Source of the DNA: UBA4615 sp046046245
GTDB taxonomy: Bacteria > Pseudomonadota > Gammaproteobacteria > Burkholderiales > Burkholderiaceae_E
Direction of reading: 5' to 3'
Assembly: GCA_046046245.1 (NCBI GenBank)
Contig: JBJOKE010000022.1
Span: 62,001-126,000 of the forward strand
DNA: 64,000 nucleotides
The position numbers were made by a program, and so were the translations under genes. Of this stretch, positions 53,881-62,830 are shown piece after piece. Within the stretch, counting starts at the first letter, position 1, and the number at the start of each line of letters is the position of its first letter. The notes under the pieces are model-generated. The model did no database searches. It had not been told where the DNA came from and saw only the letters and a program-made list of their open reading frames with translations.

Positions 53881-55295
53881 GCGGGGGTCTTGTCGATGGC
53901 TTCGAATACCTTGAGGGCGGCGTACGCGTCGTTGGCCGCGTAGACGATCTGCTGCGGGGTCAGCGTCGGCGCGCCCCAGTTCGAGGTCTGCACGCGCTTC
54001 GACTTCTGCAGTCGACGGCCCAGCACGACCGCGACCGCGGCCTTCGCGCCGAGCGCGTCCTTGTGGCCGAGTCGACGCAGCGGGTTCGAGACGTCGATCG
54101 TCCCGCGCAGCCGCAGCCCGAGCTTCAGCTCGAGCGGCCCGCGGTCCGAGTCGAGGCCGAAGCCCACCTTCACGATGTCCTCGGTGTCGAGGACGGCGCG
54201 CAGGAAGTCGATCGGCGTGCGTGCGTTCACCTGCACGATGAAGCCGCGCTCGCGCGTCGCGAACTGGATCACGTGCGGGCCGTCGTTGACCGCGTCGCGG
54301 GTGAAGGTCGGCTTCGACTCGGTGTCGAAGCCGACGACGCGCGCGGTGCGCAACGCCCGCAGGGCATCGTCGGCGTCGGCCGGCGTCGCGACGAGCAGGA
54401 TGCGTTCGATCGGCAGCGCCTCGAACGGCGGCATCGCGGCGATCTGCTCGGGGGTCGGGCGGGCGCGCCAGGGAGGGCGCGGGCCGCGACCGGGGGGCCG
54501 GGCGGCGGGCCGCGCGGCGGGGGCGTGGTCGGTGCGCTCCGTACGATCCGCGCGGTCTGCGCCTTCGTCGCGCGACACGCCGCCCGATCGACGACGTCCT
54601 CGCGTGGGCCGCGCACCGGCTGGGGAGGGCCCCGGGGACGCGTCGAGCGCACGGGGTCCGATCGGCGGTTCGCCGAGGACCGGTCGCGGCGCCCCATCGG
54701 AGGCGATACCGCGGATCGATGCCTCGCGCGGCCGTACCCCGCCCGCGCCGGCGTCCTCCGGCCGGAGGTGCCGCGCGCGCAGGAGGCGCGCCCTCGCCGA
54801 ACCGAGCAGCGCGCGAGAGTACACACCGTGGACCCCGCGCAGCGCACCGAACAGCATGCCCATCCGCGGGCGGCCGTCGGCGGTGGTGCCGACCGGCAGC
54901 ACCGCCGAGCCGAGGTACAGCCGCGTCGCGCCGGCCTCGATCGGTTCGGTCATGAGCCAGGTCCGCGTGCGCCCCGTGAGGTCGCGCAGCAGCAGCTGCC
55001 GGTCGGCCCGCGCCTCGACGGTCCACGCCGCGAAGCCCTCGTCGTCGGCGGTTCCCGACGCGAGCCGTCGCGCCTGCTCGACAGTGGCGGGCCGACGGAC
55101 GAGCAGCGCGAGCACGCGGCGCTCCGCGCCGAAGACCGGGCTGGTGAAGAAGGCCTCGACGAAGTCGGCGTGCGACAGGCGTCGCGGCAGGTCGACGACG
55201 TGGCAGTCCGCGAAGGCGCCGTCGGCGCGGTAACGCGCGAGGAGTGCGTGCGCGGGCAGTTCGGCGGCGCGGATCGGATCGTTCGGTGAGGTCAC
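53877..55295 (-). CDS. fusion of a DUF2867-like domain with a DEDDy 3'-5' exonuclease
   Basis: A protein of 472 residues. Residues 1-160 resemble DUF2867 (CHVVDLPRRLSHADFVEAFF, FGAERRVLALLVRRP, TRLYLGSAVLPVG). A Pro/Arg/Ala-rich linker of about 110 residues follows. Residues ~275-470 are a DnaQ-like exonuclease with ExoI FDTESKPTF (Asp, Glu), ExoII KVGFGLDSD and ExoIII YAANDAYAAL (Tyr, Asp). Stand-alone relatives of the exonuclease begin near RPTPEQIAAMPPFE, so the N-terminal part is an addition. A frameshift hidden in the linker could also have fused two genes. The start is GTG 55295. Confidence 0.6.
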   Translation of the reverse strand: MTSPNDPIRAAELPAHALLARYRADGAFADCHVVDLPRRLSHADFVEAFFTSPVFGAERRVLALLVRRPATVEQARRLASGTADDEGFAAWTVEARADRQLLLRDLTGRTRTWLMTEPIEAGATRLYLGSAVLPVGTTADGRPRMGMLFGALRGVHGVYSRALLGSARARLLRARHLRPEDAGAGGVRPREASIRGIASDGAPRPVLGEPPIGPRALDASPGPSPAGARPTRGRRRSGGVSRDEGADRADRTERTDHAPAARPAARPPGRGPRPPWRARPTPEQIAAMPPFEALPIERILLVATPADADDALRALRTARVVGFDTESKPTFTRDAVNDGPHVIQFATRERGFIVQVNARTPIDFLRAVLDTEDIVKVGFGLDSDRGPLELKLGLRLRGTIDVSNPLRRLGHKDALGAKAAVAVVLGRRLQKSKRVQTSNWGAPTLTPQQIVYAANDAYAALKVFEAIDKTPA

Positions 55296-55437
55296 GGCCC
55301 GAATGATGCGCGATCGGGCGGGGACGCGCAGCGGGTCGCCCCCGGCCGCGGCGCGGCGGCCGTCAGGGCACGACCCCGGACGGCAGGCGCGACTCGGGCG
55401 GTCCGCGCCGACGATCGCATCGCCGCGCGCGCAGGGT

Positions 55438-56277
55438 TCACTCCGCAAGTGCCTCGCCGGCGAGCACGCGTCGCAGGAACGCGTCGCCGTGATCGGGCTT
55501 CGTGTAATGGCGGTAGGACTCGATGCCGAAGCGCTGGGTATCGAACGCGTAGAGCAGCTCGCCGATCGTGGACACCGTCGCGAACCCGTCGCCCGGCGTG
55601 GCCTTCAGCACGCGATCGCGCAGCGCGGCCGGCATCGTGACGAGCGTGACCACGTAGGCGACGTATTCCTGCGCGTGGATCGGCGGCCGAGGCGCGACGA
55701 AGTTGCAGCCGGCGAGCGCGTGCGCGACCTCGTGCGCCGCGATCGCTCGCTGGAGTCCGGGCTGGATCGGGACGCCCAGCCACGTTCGTCGACGCTGGAA
55801 CGCGGCGCGGTCGAGGATCACGACGCGGCCGCTCGAGGGCAGCCAGCACCCCGTGGCGCGCGGGCCGACCTCGGGCGGCAGGGCGGGCCGGACGTCGATG
55901 TCGATCCGCTCGAGCGTGCGCAGCCCGCGCGCTTCGAAGAACCGGAGCGCGGCCGCCGCGCCGTCGCAGACGGTGTCGGTGTCTCGCGGGTCGGTCGCGT
56001 CGATGCGGACCGCGGGGGCCGAGGGACACGGACGTCGCTCCGGGGACCGGATGACGTCGGCCGGAGCGGCGACCGCCGCGGTGGGGACGGTCGCCGCGGC
56101 GCCCCCGGCCCGGGGGAGTTCCGAGGCGTCGTGTCTTGGCGCTGCGTCCGTGGCCGCAGGTCGAGGCGCGATGTCCGCGGACCCGAGCGCGCCGCCCCCC
56201 GCGAGCGCCAGGACCGTGGTCGCGACGAGCCGCACCCCGATGGCGACGATCGGGTCCGCCGCGGCGATCGGCTTCAC
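55438..56277 (-). CDS. HExxH-containing secreted protein (DUF6639-like), intact copy
   Basis: A protein of 279 residues. A hydrophobic N-terminus (IVAIGVRLVATTVLALAGGG) may be a signal peptide. The conserved part starts at CDGAAAALRFFEARGL and includes RAIAAHEVAHALAGCNF, a zinc-protease-like HExxH, then HAQEYVAYVVTLVTMP. No downstream third ligand is assigned, so protease activity is unproven. The family resembles DUF6639. GTG 56277 overlaps the TGA of the damaged upstream copy as GTGA, showing that the two were a translationally coupled tandem pair. Confidence 0.7.
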   Translation of the reverse strand: MKPIAAADPIVAIGVRLVATTVLALAGGGALGSADIAPRPAATDAAPRHDASELPRAGGAAATVPTAAVAAPADVIRSPERRPCPSAPAVRIDATDPRDTDTVCDGAAAALRFFEARGLRTLERIDIDVRPALPPEVGPRATGCWLPSSGRVVILDRAAFQRRRTWLGVPIQPGLQRAIAAHEVAHALAGCNFVAPRPPIHAQEYVAYVVTLVTMPAALRDRVLKATPGDGFATVSTIGELLYAFDTQRFGIESYRHYTKPDHGDAFLRRVLAGEALAE

Positions 56278-56951
56278 CGTACGGGGCGTTCGAGCATCCG
56301 GCCCTCGAGCACCGCCCGCAGCGTCGCCGTCGGATCGGCCTGCTTCAGCCAGTGCCGCCACGCGCGCGCGCCGAAACGCATCGGCTCGGCCGCGTAGTCG
56401 GCCTCGTCCGGCGGCGCGTCGTCGGACCAGGCCGGATCCGGATGGACCGAGAGGGCGTGCGCACGCAGCGCGGGATCCATGGTCGCGAACATCGTCACGT
56501 ACGCGACTTACTCGCGTGCGACGAGGCTCGGGCGCGGCATCGCGAAGTGGCAGGCGGACACTGCGTGCAAGACCTCGTGCGCGGCGATCGCGCGGTGCAT
56601 CGACCGGTCGATCGGGCGGCCCATCCAGCTGCCGAACCGCCGGAAGCCCGCGTGGTCGAGCAGGAGCACGAGGCGGCGTGCGGGGTCGTAGCAGCCGGCG
56701 GCGTCGGGGGCATAGCCTTCGGGCATCCGCGGGACGATCTCCACGTCGATGCGGTCCGGCGCCTCCAGCCCGTTAGCGCCGAGGAACGCGACCACCGCGG
56801 CGGCGCCCGCGCAGGTGTCGGCCAGATCCGCCGCGCCGCCGCCGCGAACGACCAGCGGCGCGTCCGAACAGGTCGATTCACGACGGGCCGCGGCGCGTTC
56901 GCTCCGGGCGCGGGGTAGACTCGGCGCGAACGGTCCGCGAGCGATATCCAT
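56274..56951 (-). pseudogene. second DUF6639-like copy interrupted by one in-frame TAA
   Basis: The frame from ATG 56951 contains TCAGAAAVVAFLGANGLEA, then RAIAAHEVLHAVSACHF, and reaches PRPSLVARE before TAA at 56508-56510. The same frame resumes directly as VAYVTMFATMDPALRA and runs to TGA 56274. In the intact neighbour this position is Tyr (TAC), so a single base change (TAC to TAA) explains the stop. There is no signal peptide after ATG 56951. A sequencing error or recoding remains possible. Confidence 0.7.
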
Positions 56952-58803
56952 GGCCCCTGCGCGACGCAAGCCCCTGCCCGTCCTCGAGGCCGCACGCCCA
57001 TCGTCTTCCGCCGCCACGCCCCTGCCGGCGTGGCGGATCCTGTTGAGCGATGCATCGCTCGAGACCCGCTGCGGCGACGCGGTCTTCGATCGCGGACTCG
57101 ATCTGGCCGACGACGACATGGTCCGGATCGAGCGAAGCGAAGACGTGCCCCGCCCCTCGGTCGACGCCGTCGTCGAGGGGGGGTCGCGCTACCGCGTCCA
57201 GCTGTGGATCGACCAGGACCGTCTGCAGGGCGGCTGCAGCTGCCCGTATTACGGGTCCAGTCCGCTGTGCAAGCACGCGGTCGCCACGGCGATCGTCTGG
57301 CGTCGGCGGATCGAAGCGGAGGACGATCGGCCCGCGACCGACCCGGGCGCAGGACGGTCGCGCGGGAGCAGGACGGCTGCGATCGTCGACGAACGCGCCG
57401 CGTTGCGCACGTTCCTCGCCTCGCTGCCGCCCGCCGCGCTCGTCGACCGACTGGTGTCGCTGGCGGACCGCGACGCGGAGATCGAGCGCGAATTGCGCGT
57501 CTGGCGCGAACTCGAACGCACCGACCTCTCGCGCGCGAGCGTCGCGCCACTGCTCGCGCGGATGCTCGCGCCGGGGCGCCGCTTCATCGAGCGGCCGCGG
57601 ACCGTCGCATGGGCCACCCGGGCGCGACAGGCCGTGCCGTTGCTCGAACGTCTGACCGGACGGGACCCGGCGGCCGCGGTCGCGCTCGGCGTCCGGGCCC
57701 TGAGGCTGGGCTGGAAGGCGCTGGCGCAGGCCGACGATTCGAACGGCGAGATGGGCGACGCGTGCGTCGCCATCGGCGCGACCTGGGTCGGTGCGTTGCG
57801 CGTCGCCGGTCCACGACCGGCGCGCTTCGGCGACGAGTATCTCGAGCTGCTGCTGGAGCAGCCGTTCGACTGCTTCGAGGCCGCGGAGGCCGAGGCGGCG
57901 ATGGGCCCGGCGGCACTGGCGCGGTTCCGGGAGACCCTCGCCGACCGGTGGCGGGCCGCGCGCAGCGCCGCGATCGAGCGCAACAGGGCAGCGGCGGCGC
58001 GACGCAGGCCGAACGACTGGATGCCGCCGGTGCCGAGGGAGCACGACGGCGAGCTCTTCGGCCTGGAACAGCTGCACCTGCGCCAGCTGGCGGCCGAAGG
58101 CGACGTCGACGGCATCACCTCGGTGCTGCGCGCACGGCTCGACCATCCGTTCGACTGGAGCCGCCTCACCGCGCATCTCGTCGCGCACGGGCGCGATCGC
58201 GAGGCGCTCGCGAACGCGCGGCAGGCCTATGCGGCGTTCCCTGCGGACGCGCGGGTCCGCGAGGACCTCCGTCGGGCGCTGTCGCGGGACGGCGCCCATG
58301 ACGAGCTGCTGCGGCTGTGCCGGGAGTGGTTCGACGCGGCGCCGACGATGGAGCGCTTCGTCGCGGTGACCGAGGCCTGCGGGGCGGCGGGCGTCGATCC
58401 GGAGACGGTGCGCGGCGCGCTGCTCGAACGGATGGCCGAGTCGGAGGCCCGGCGCGGAGCGGCCGTCCGCGACGTGACCGAGCGGGTCCGCCTCTTCATG
58501 CACGAGGCACGCTGGGAGGACGCCCTCGCGCTGGTGAAGGAGGCGGGCACCGGCTGTCGCACGGATGTGCTGCACGGTCTCGCCAGGGTCCTCGGCCCCG
58601 AGCGGCGCGAACAGGCGGTCGTGCTGCTGGAGCGCCTGCTCTCGAAGTCGATGGAGCGGGCGTCGAGCCCGTATCGCGCCGAGCAGGCGCTGGTGCGGGA
58701 GATCCTCGAACGGCTCGACCCGGCCGCGCGGCCTGCGTGGCTGAACCGGGTGCGCGCGACCTGGGGCGCGAAGCGGCGGTTCATCGCCGACCTGCCCCGC
58801 TGA
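56950..58803 (+). CDS. SWIM zinc-finger protein
   Basis: A protein of 617 residues. The SWIM motif is Cys96-x-Cys98-x8-Cys107-x-His109 (GGCSCPYYGSSPLCKHAV), a zinc-binding module that contacts DNA or protein. The remaining ~450 residues are helical, with TPR-like periodicity in the second half (LRQLAAEGDVDGITSVL; REALANARQAYAAFP). Related bacterial SWIM proteins are often encoded near helicases or ATPases, but none is adjacent here. ATG 56950 lies within CCATGG shared with the ATG of the opposite-strand pseudogene. It may act as a regulator or scaffold. Confidence 0.78.
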   Translation: MAPARRKPLPVLEAARPSSSAATPLPAWRILLSDASLETRCGDAVFDRGLDLADDDMVRIERSEDVPRPSVDAVVEGGSRYRVQLWIDQDRLQGGCSCPYYGSSPLCKHAVATAIVWRRRIEAEDDRPATDPGAGRSRGSRTAAIVDERAALRTFLASLPPAALVDRLVSLADRDAEIERELRVWRELERTDLSRASVAPLLARMLAPGRRFIERPRTVAWATRARQAVPLLERLTGRDPAAAVALGVRALRLGWKALAQADDSNGEMGDACVAIGATWVGALRVAGPRPARFGDEYLELLLEQPFDCFEAAEAEAAMGPAALARFRETLADRWRAARSAAIERNRAAAARRRPNDWMPPVPREHDGELFGLEQLHLRQLAAEGDVDGITSVLRARLDHPFDWSRLTAHLVAHGRDREALANARQAYAAFPADARVREDLRRALSRDGAHDELLRLCREWFDAAPTMERFVAVTEACGAAGVDPETVRGALLERMAESEARRGAAVRDVTERVRLFMHEARWEDALALVKEAGTGCRTDVLHGLARVLGPERREQAVVLLERLLSKSMERASSPYRAEQALVREILERLDPAARPAWLNRVRATWGAKRRFIADLPR

Positions 58804-58815
58804 GGGGCCCGGGCG

Positions 58816-59064
58816 TCAGAGCGCGGAGACGCGCTCCAGCCACGCACGCGTGTCGGCCGAGAACCGAGCGAGTTCGTCGGGGGTGAGCAGTTCCATGCGG
58901 ACGAAGGCCAGCAGAGGGTCCAGCGCGACGGATCGTCGAGGGGAGTCGAACGCGCGTGCCGCGAACGGGCGGTCGTCGGCGTCGCCGGACGCGAGCCGGC
59001 ATGCGTCGGCGTGCGGCGCCGGCCCGCGCAGCCGCAGGGCCGCTCCGGCGCGCTCAGGGCCCAA
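58816..59064 (-). CDS. possible small protein
   Basis: A TTG-started frame of 82 residues. Only the last ~40 residues look like protein (ALDPLLAFVRMELLTPDELA and ADTRAWLERVSAL). An internal ATG at MELLTPDEL could give a 27-residue peptide. It may be the surviving end of a decayed gene between the SWIM gene and the repeat fragment at 59067-59168. No homolog is recognised. Confidence 0.35.
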   Translation of the reverse strand: MGPERAGAALRLRGPAPHADACRLASGDADDRPFAARAFDSPRRSVALDPLLAFVRMELLTPDELARFSADTRAWLERVSAL

Positions 59065-59066
59065 TC

Positions 59067-59168
59067 CGGGCGGCCGAGCAGGCGCCCCTCGAGCACCGCC
59101 CGCGGCGTCGCCGCGGGACGGTTCTGGCGCGTCCGGTGGCGCCAGGCGCGCGCCCCGAAGCGCATCGG
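59067..59168 (-). pseudogene. 3' fragment of a DUF6639-like gene
   Basis: 34 codons reading PMRFGARAWRHRTRQ then PAATPRAVLEGRLLGRP match the end of the damaged copy at 56283-56384 at 25 of 34 positions by hand alignment, on the same strand. No 5' part of the gene is present. With the tandem pair, this makes three copies or remnants around the SWIM gene. Confidence 0.6.
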
Positions 59169-59232
59169 CACGGCGAGCCCCTGTCGGGCGGAGTGCGGAA
59201 CGCCATGTCCCGAACCATCGGGACGGACCGAT

Positions 59233-60531
59233 TCAGGGATACAGCCCACGCTCGGCACGGGCGCTGAGGATCCGCTCGCAGGCCACGGCGAACGTGGCTG
59301 TACGCAGCGAGATGCGGTGTCGGTCGGCGCGGTCCCAGATGTTCTTCAGCGCACCGACCATGATCCTGTCCAGGCGCAGGTTGATCTCCTCCTCGGTCCA
59401 GAAGAAGGAACTGAAGTCCTGCACCCATTCGAAGTAGCTGACCGTGACCCCGCCCGCGTTGCAGATGACGTCGGGCACGACCAGGATCCCGCGGTCGGCC
59501 AGGATGTCGTCGGCAGAGGCGAGTGTCGGGCCGTTGGCGCCCTCCAGGACGAGCCGCGCACGCAGGCGTCGTGCACGATCGGGGGTGATCTGCCCTTCGA
59601 GGGCCGCGGGAACGAGGATGTCGCAGTCCACGTCCCAGAACGCCTCGGCCTGCAGCGGCTCGGCACCCTCGAAGCCGGCCACGCCGCCGGTGGCGTCGAC
59701 GTGACGCCGCAGGTCCGCGACGTCCAGCCCCCCGCCGCCGAAGACGGTCCCGGTGTGATCCTGGACCGCCACGAGGCGCGCGCCCGCCTGTCCGAAGAGT
59801 TCGGCCGCCGCCGCGCCGACGTTGCCGAAGCCCTGCACCGCCAGCCGTGCGCCTTCGAGCGGGAGGGCGATGCGCCGCGCCGCCTCGCGGCCGGTCACGA
59901 AGACCCCGCGCCCCGTCGACTTGGACCGCCCCAGCGAGCCGCCAAGCTCCACGGGCTTGCCGGTGACCACGCCGGTGACCGTCGCGCCGACATTCATCGA
60001 GTACGTGTCCATCATCCACGCCATGATGCGGGGATCGGTGTTGACGTCGGGCGCGGGGATGTCCTGGTGCGGGCCGATGACGAGTCCGATCTCGCTGGTG
60101 TAGCGCCGGGTCAGCTTCTCGATCTCGCGCTCCGAGAGGCGTCCGGGGTCGACGCGGATGCCCCCCTTGGCACCGCCGTAGGGCAGGTTGACCGCGGCGT
60201 TCTTGACGCTCATCCAGGCCGCGAGCGCCATCACCTCCTCCAGGGTCACCTCCGGGTGGTAGCGCACGCCGCCCTTGCCCGGACCGCGGGTGAGCGAATG
60301 CTGGACCCTGTACCCCTCGAAGTGCGCGATCGTGCCGTCGTCCATCTCGATCGGCACGTCCACGATCAGGGAACGCTTGGGACGCTTGAGCGTGTCGGCC
60401 CAGCGGCCCAGCGGACCGAGATAGGGCAGCACACGGTCCACCTGCGACAGGTAGGTTCCCCAGGGACTGTCGGGCGTGGGGTGGACGTAGGACAGGAGAC
60501 CGGTCATGCCGGAGGCCTCGAGAGCATTCAT
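59233..60531 (-). CDS. gdhA: glutamate dehydrogenase
   Basis: A hexameric-type dehydrogenase of 432 residues that interconverts glutamate and 2-oxoglutarate. VQHSLTRGPGKGGVRYHPEV and AVNLPYGGAKGGIRVDP hold the catalytic Lys region. ARLAVQGFGNVGAAAAELFG is the dinucleotide-binding fold, and SYFEWVQDFSSFFW is a C-terminal signature. The GluD-like sequence suggests NAD as cofactor. It is divergent from a LysR gene, and glutamate/aspartate ABC transporter genes follow, so a catabolic role in glutamate use is likely. Confidence 0.92.
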   Translation of the reverse strand: MNALEASGMTGLLSYVHPTPDSPWGTYLSQVDRVLPYLGPLGRWADTLKRPKRSLIVDVPIEMDDGTIAHFEGYRVQHSLTRGPGKGGVRYHPEVTLEEVMALAAWMSVKNAAVNLPYGGAKGGIRVDPGRLSEREIEKLTRRYTSEIGLVIGPHQDIPAPDVNTDPRIMAWMMDTYSMNVGATVTGVVTGKPVELGGSLGRSKSTGRGVFVTGREAARRIALPLEGARLAVQGFGNVGAAAAELFGQAGARLVAVQDHTGTVFGGGGLDVADLRRHVDATGGVAGFEGAEPLQAEAFWDVDCDILVPAALEGQITPDRARRLRARLVLEGANGPTLASADDILADRGILVVPDVICNAGGVTVSYFEWVQDFSSFFWTEEEINLRLDRIMVGALKNIWDRADRHRISLRTATFAVACERILSARAERGLYP

Positions 60532-60730
60532 CGCGCAGCGCTGTGGGTGGACGGGCCGCCAATCTAGGGGTTCGCGGCGCGAATGGGGCGGAGCGCGGCG
60601 CTCTCATGCGAGGTTTGCATCCACAGCGTCGTCGCCAGCGAACCTTCGGTAACGCGCCGGTAACGCCCCTCCCCCGAGACTCCCGCGATTCCGGCGATCT
60701 CGTCGGACAGTCGAGGCCGGGATCGAGACG

Positions 60731-61648
60731 ATGGAAACGAAGTGGCTGGAGGATTTCGTCAGCCTCGCGGAAACGCGGAGCTTTTCCCGCAGTGCCCAAC
60801 TGCGCCATGTGACCCAGCCGGCCTTCTCCAGACGCATCCAGGCACTCGAGGCCTGGGCGGGCACCAACCTGATCGACCGGAGCCGCTCGCCGACGCGCCT
60901 CACTTCTGCCGGCGAGACCCTCCACGCTCAGGCCCTCGAGCTGCTCCAGTGCCTGCAGGTCACGCGCAGCATGCTCCGGTCGTATCAGGTCACGAACCAG
61001 GATTCGATCGAGTTCGCCGTGCCCCACACGCTCGCGTTCACGTTCTTCCCGCACTGGCTCATGGAGTTGCACCAGACCTTCGGTACGTTCAAGTCCAGGC
61101 TCACCGCGCTGAACGTGCATGACGCGGAGTTGCGCCTCACCGAGGGCGGCTGCGATCTCCTCGTGGCCTACCATCACGCGCACCAGCCGCTGCAGCTGCC
61201 TTCCGAGCGCTACGAGATGCTGCTTCTCTCGAACGAGATGCTGGCGCCGTACTCCAAGGCAGGACCCGACGGGCTGCCGCTGTTCCGCATTCCGGGGCGG
61301 CCCCTGCAACCGACTCCGTTCCTCGCCTACTCGGTCGGCGCGTATCTGGCGGGGATAGTCGAGCTGATCGGCAAGCAGTCGGCCGAGTCCCTGCATCTGG
61401 ACCCGGTCTACGAGACCGACATGGCCGAGGGGCTGAAGGCCATGGCACTCGAAGGCCACGGAGTCGCCTTCCTGCCGCTGAGTTCGGTGCGCGGCGATCT
61501 CAAGGCGGGCAGGCTCGTACTCGCCGCACCCTCGGGGTCCATGGCGGCCACGATGGAGGTGCGCCTCTACCGCGAGCGCCCGGAGGCTGCTCGGCGCACC
61601 AAGCTCGCTGCCATCGCCCTCTGGGACTTCCTCGCGAAACGCTGCTGA
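60731..61648 (+). CDS. LysR-type regulator
   Basis: A regulator of 305 residues with an N-terminal helix-turn-helix (METKWLEDFVSLAETRSFSR, QPAFSRRIQALEAW) and a LysR effector domain (VPHTLAFTFFPHWLMEL, AEGLKAMALEGHGVAFLPLS). It is divergent from gdhA across a 199-base region and reads toward gltI, so it probably regulates both sides. A T-N11-A site upstream of gltI supports this. The effector may be glutamate or 2-oxoglutarate. Confidence 0.88.
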   Translation: METKWLEDFVSLAETRSFSRSAQLRHVTQPAFSRRIQALEAWAGTNLIDRSRSPTRLTSAGETLHAQALELLQCLQVTRSMLRSYQVTNQDSIEFAVPHTLAFTFFPHWLMELHQTFGTFKSRLTALNVHDAELRLTEGGCDLLVAYHHAHQPLQLPSERYEMLLLSNEMLAPYSKAGPDGLPLFRIPGRPLQPTPFLAYSVGAYLAGIVELIGKQSAESLHLDPVYETDMAEGLKAMALEGHGVAFLPLSSVRGDLKAGRLVLAAPSGSMAATMEVRLYRERPEAARRTKLAAIALWDFLAKRC

Positions 61649-61660
61649 CTCGCCCACGAC

Positions 61661-61675
61661 ATGCAAGATGCGCAT
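61661..61675 (+). promoter_or_regulatory. candidate LysR box upstream of gltI
   Basis: ATGC-N7-GCAT fits the LysR-type T-N11-A rule (T 61662, A 61674). It lies about 45 bases before TACATT (61720-61725), a possible -10 box, and 141 bases before the gltI ATG. Confidence 0.4.
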
Positions 61676-61815
61676 GGGCACGAGCCTGAACGGCATTAGC
61701 CGCAGGCCCTAGGGGCCACTACATTACGGCCGCTGTCGGCGCGACGCCGGCAGCGCCTCGACATCGCGAATCGTTGCCGAGGTCCTTCCAAGACCGATCA
61801 GGAGACTCAGGGTTC

Positions 61816-62712
61816 ATGAAGACGCATCTCATCGCGCTGGGCGCGCTCATTCTCGCGGCGGCTGCAAGCGCTCAGGCCGACACGCTCGCGAAGATCCGAC
61901 AGTCGGGCTCCGTCTCGATGGGTGTGCGCGAATCCTCCGGCGGACTGTCGTACGCGATGGGCGACGGGAAGTACGGCGGCTTCCACGTGGAGCTGTGCGA
62001 GCGGGTCCTTGCCGATATCCGGACCTCCCTGCGCCTGCCGGCCCTGGACATCAGGTACCAGCCGGTGACGTCGCAGAATCGCATCCCCCTGCTGCAGAAC
62101 GGCACCGTGGACATCGAGTGCGGATCCACGACGAACAACGCGGCCCGGCAGCGGGATGTCGCCTTCGCGAACACCACCTACGTCGAGGAAGTCCGCGTCG
62201 TGGTGAAGGCCGACTCCGGGATCGCTTCGCTCGCTCAGCTCAACGGACGCAAGGTCGCCACCACCACGGGAACGACATCCGTGCAGCTGCTCCGAAAGCA
62301 CGAGCGGGCGAGCAGCATCAACTTCGACGAAGTCTTCGGCAAGGACCATGCCGAGAGCTTCCTCCTGCTGGAGACCGGTCGCGCCGATGCGTTCGTGATG
62401 GACGGACAGATCCTCGCTGCCAGCATCTCGCGATCGAAGAACCCCGCCGGATACCGTGTCCTCGCCGATGTGCTGGCTGTCGAACCGATCGCGATCATGG
62501 TGCGCAAGGACGATCCTTCCTTCAAGAAGGCGGTCGACGAAGGCCTCGCCGCGATGACGAAGTCCGGCGAGCTGAGCCGGATCTATGACAAGTGGTTCGT
62601 GCGGCCGATCCCTCCGGCCAACGTCGCGATCGGTCTGCCTGCCTCCGACGCCACCCGGGATGCCTGGACGGCCCCCAACAGCAGGCCGGTGGAAGAGTTC
62701 GGCAAGCGATGA
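61816..62712 (+). CDS. gltI: glutamate/aspartate ABC transporter substrate-binding protein
   Basis: A periplasmic protein of 298 residues with a signal peptide (MKTHLIALGALILAAAASAQ, cut before ADTL). SGSVSMGVRESSGGLSYAMG, VDIECGSTTNNAARQRDVAF and KVATTTGTTSVQLL are characteristic of the GltI/DEBP cluster of binding proteins. It captures glutamate and aspartate for the GltJK permease encoded next. ATG 61816 is chosen over the earlier in-frame ATG because it starts the signal peptide. Confidence 0.9.
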   Translation: MKTHLIALGALILAAAASAQADTLAKIRQSGSVSMGVRESSGGLSYAMGDGKYGGFHVELCERVLADIRTSLRLPALDIRYQPVTSQNRIPLLQNGTVDIECGSTTNNAARQRDVAFANTTYVEEVRVVVKADSGIASLAQLNGRKVATTTGTTSVQLLRKHERASSINFDEVFGKDHAESFLLLETGRADAFVMDGQILAASISRSKNPAGYRVLADVLAVEPIAIMVRKDDPSFKKAVDEGLAAMTKSGELSRIYDKWFVRPIPPANVAIGLPASDATRDAWTAPNSRPVEEFGKR

Positions 62713-62830
62713 GACGGGCGGGCCTCGGCCCGCGGCCTCGGACGTTCAGAATCCGGGCGGGCCCGCATTCGCGGCCCCGCTCGACCCGCGGGCGCGCTGC
62801 CACGGCGCGCGGCGAGTTGGGGGGTGAGTC

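Noticed and set aside
59054..61696. 880-residue open frame on the minus strand
   Set aside because: It runs through gdhA and the LysR gene in other frames. The translation is Arg/Gly/His-rich, and both real genes have clear family motifs.
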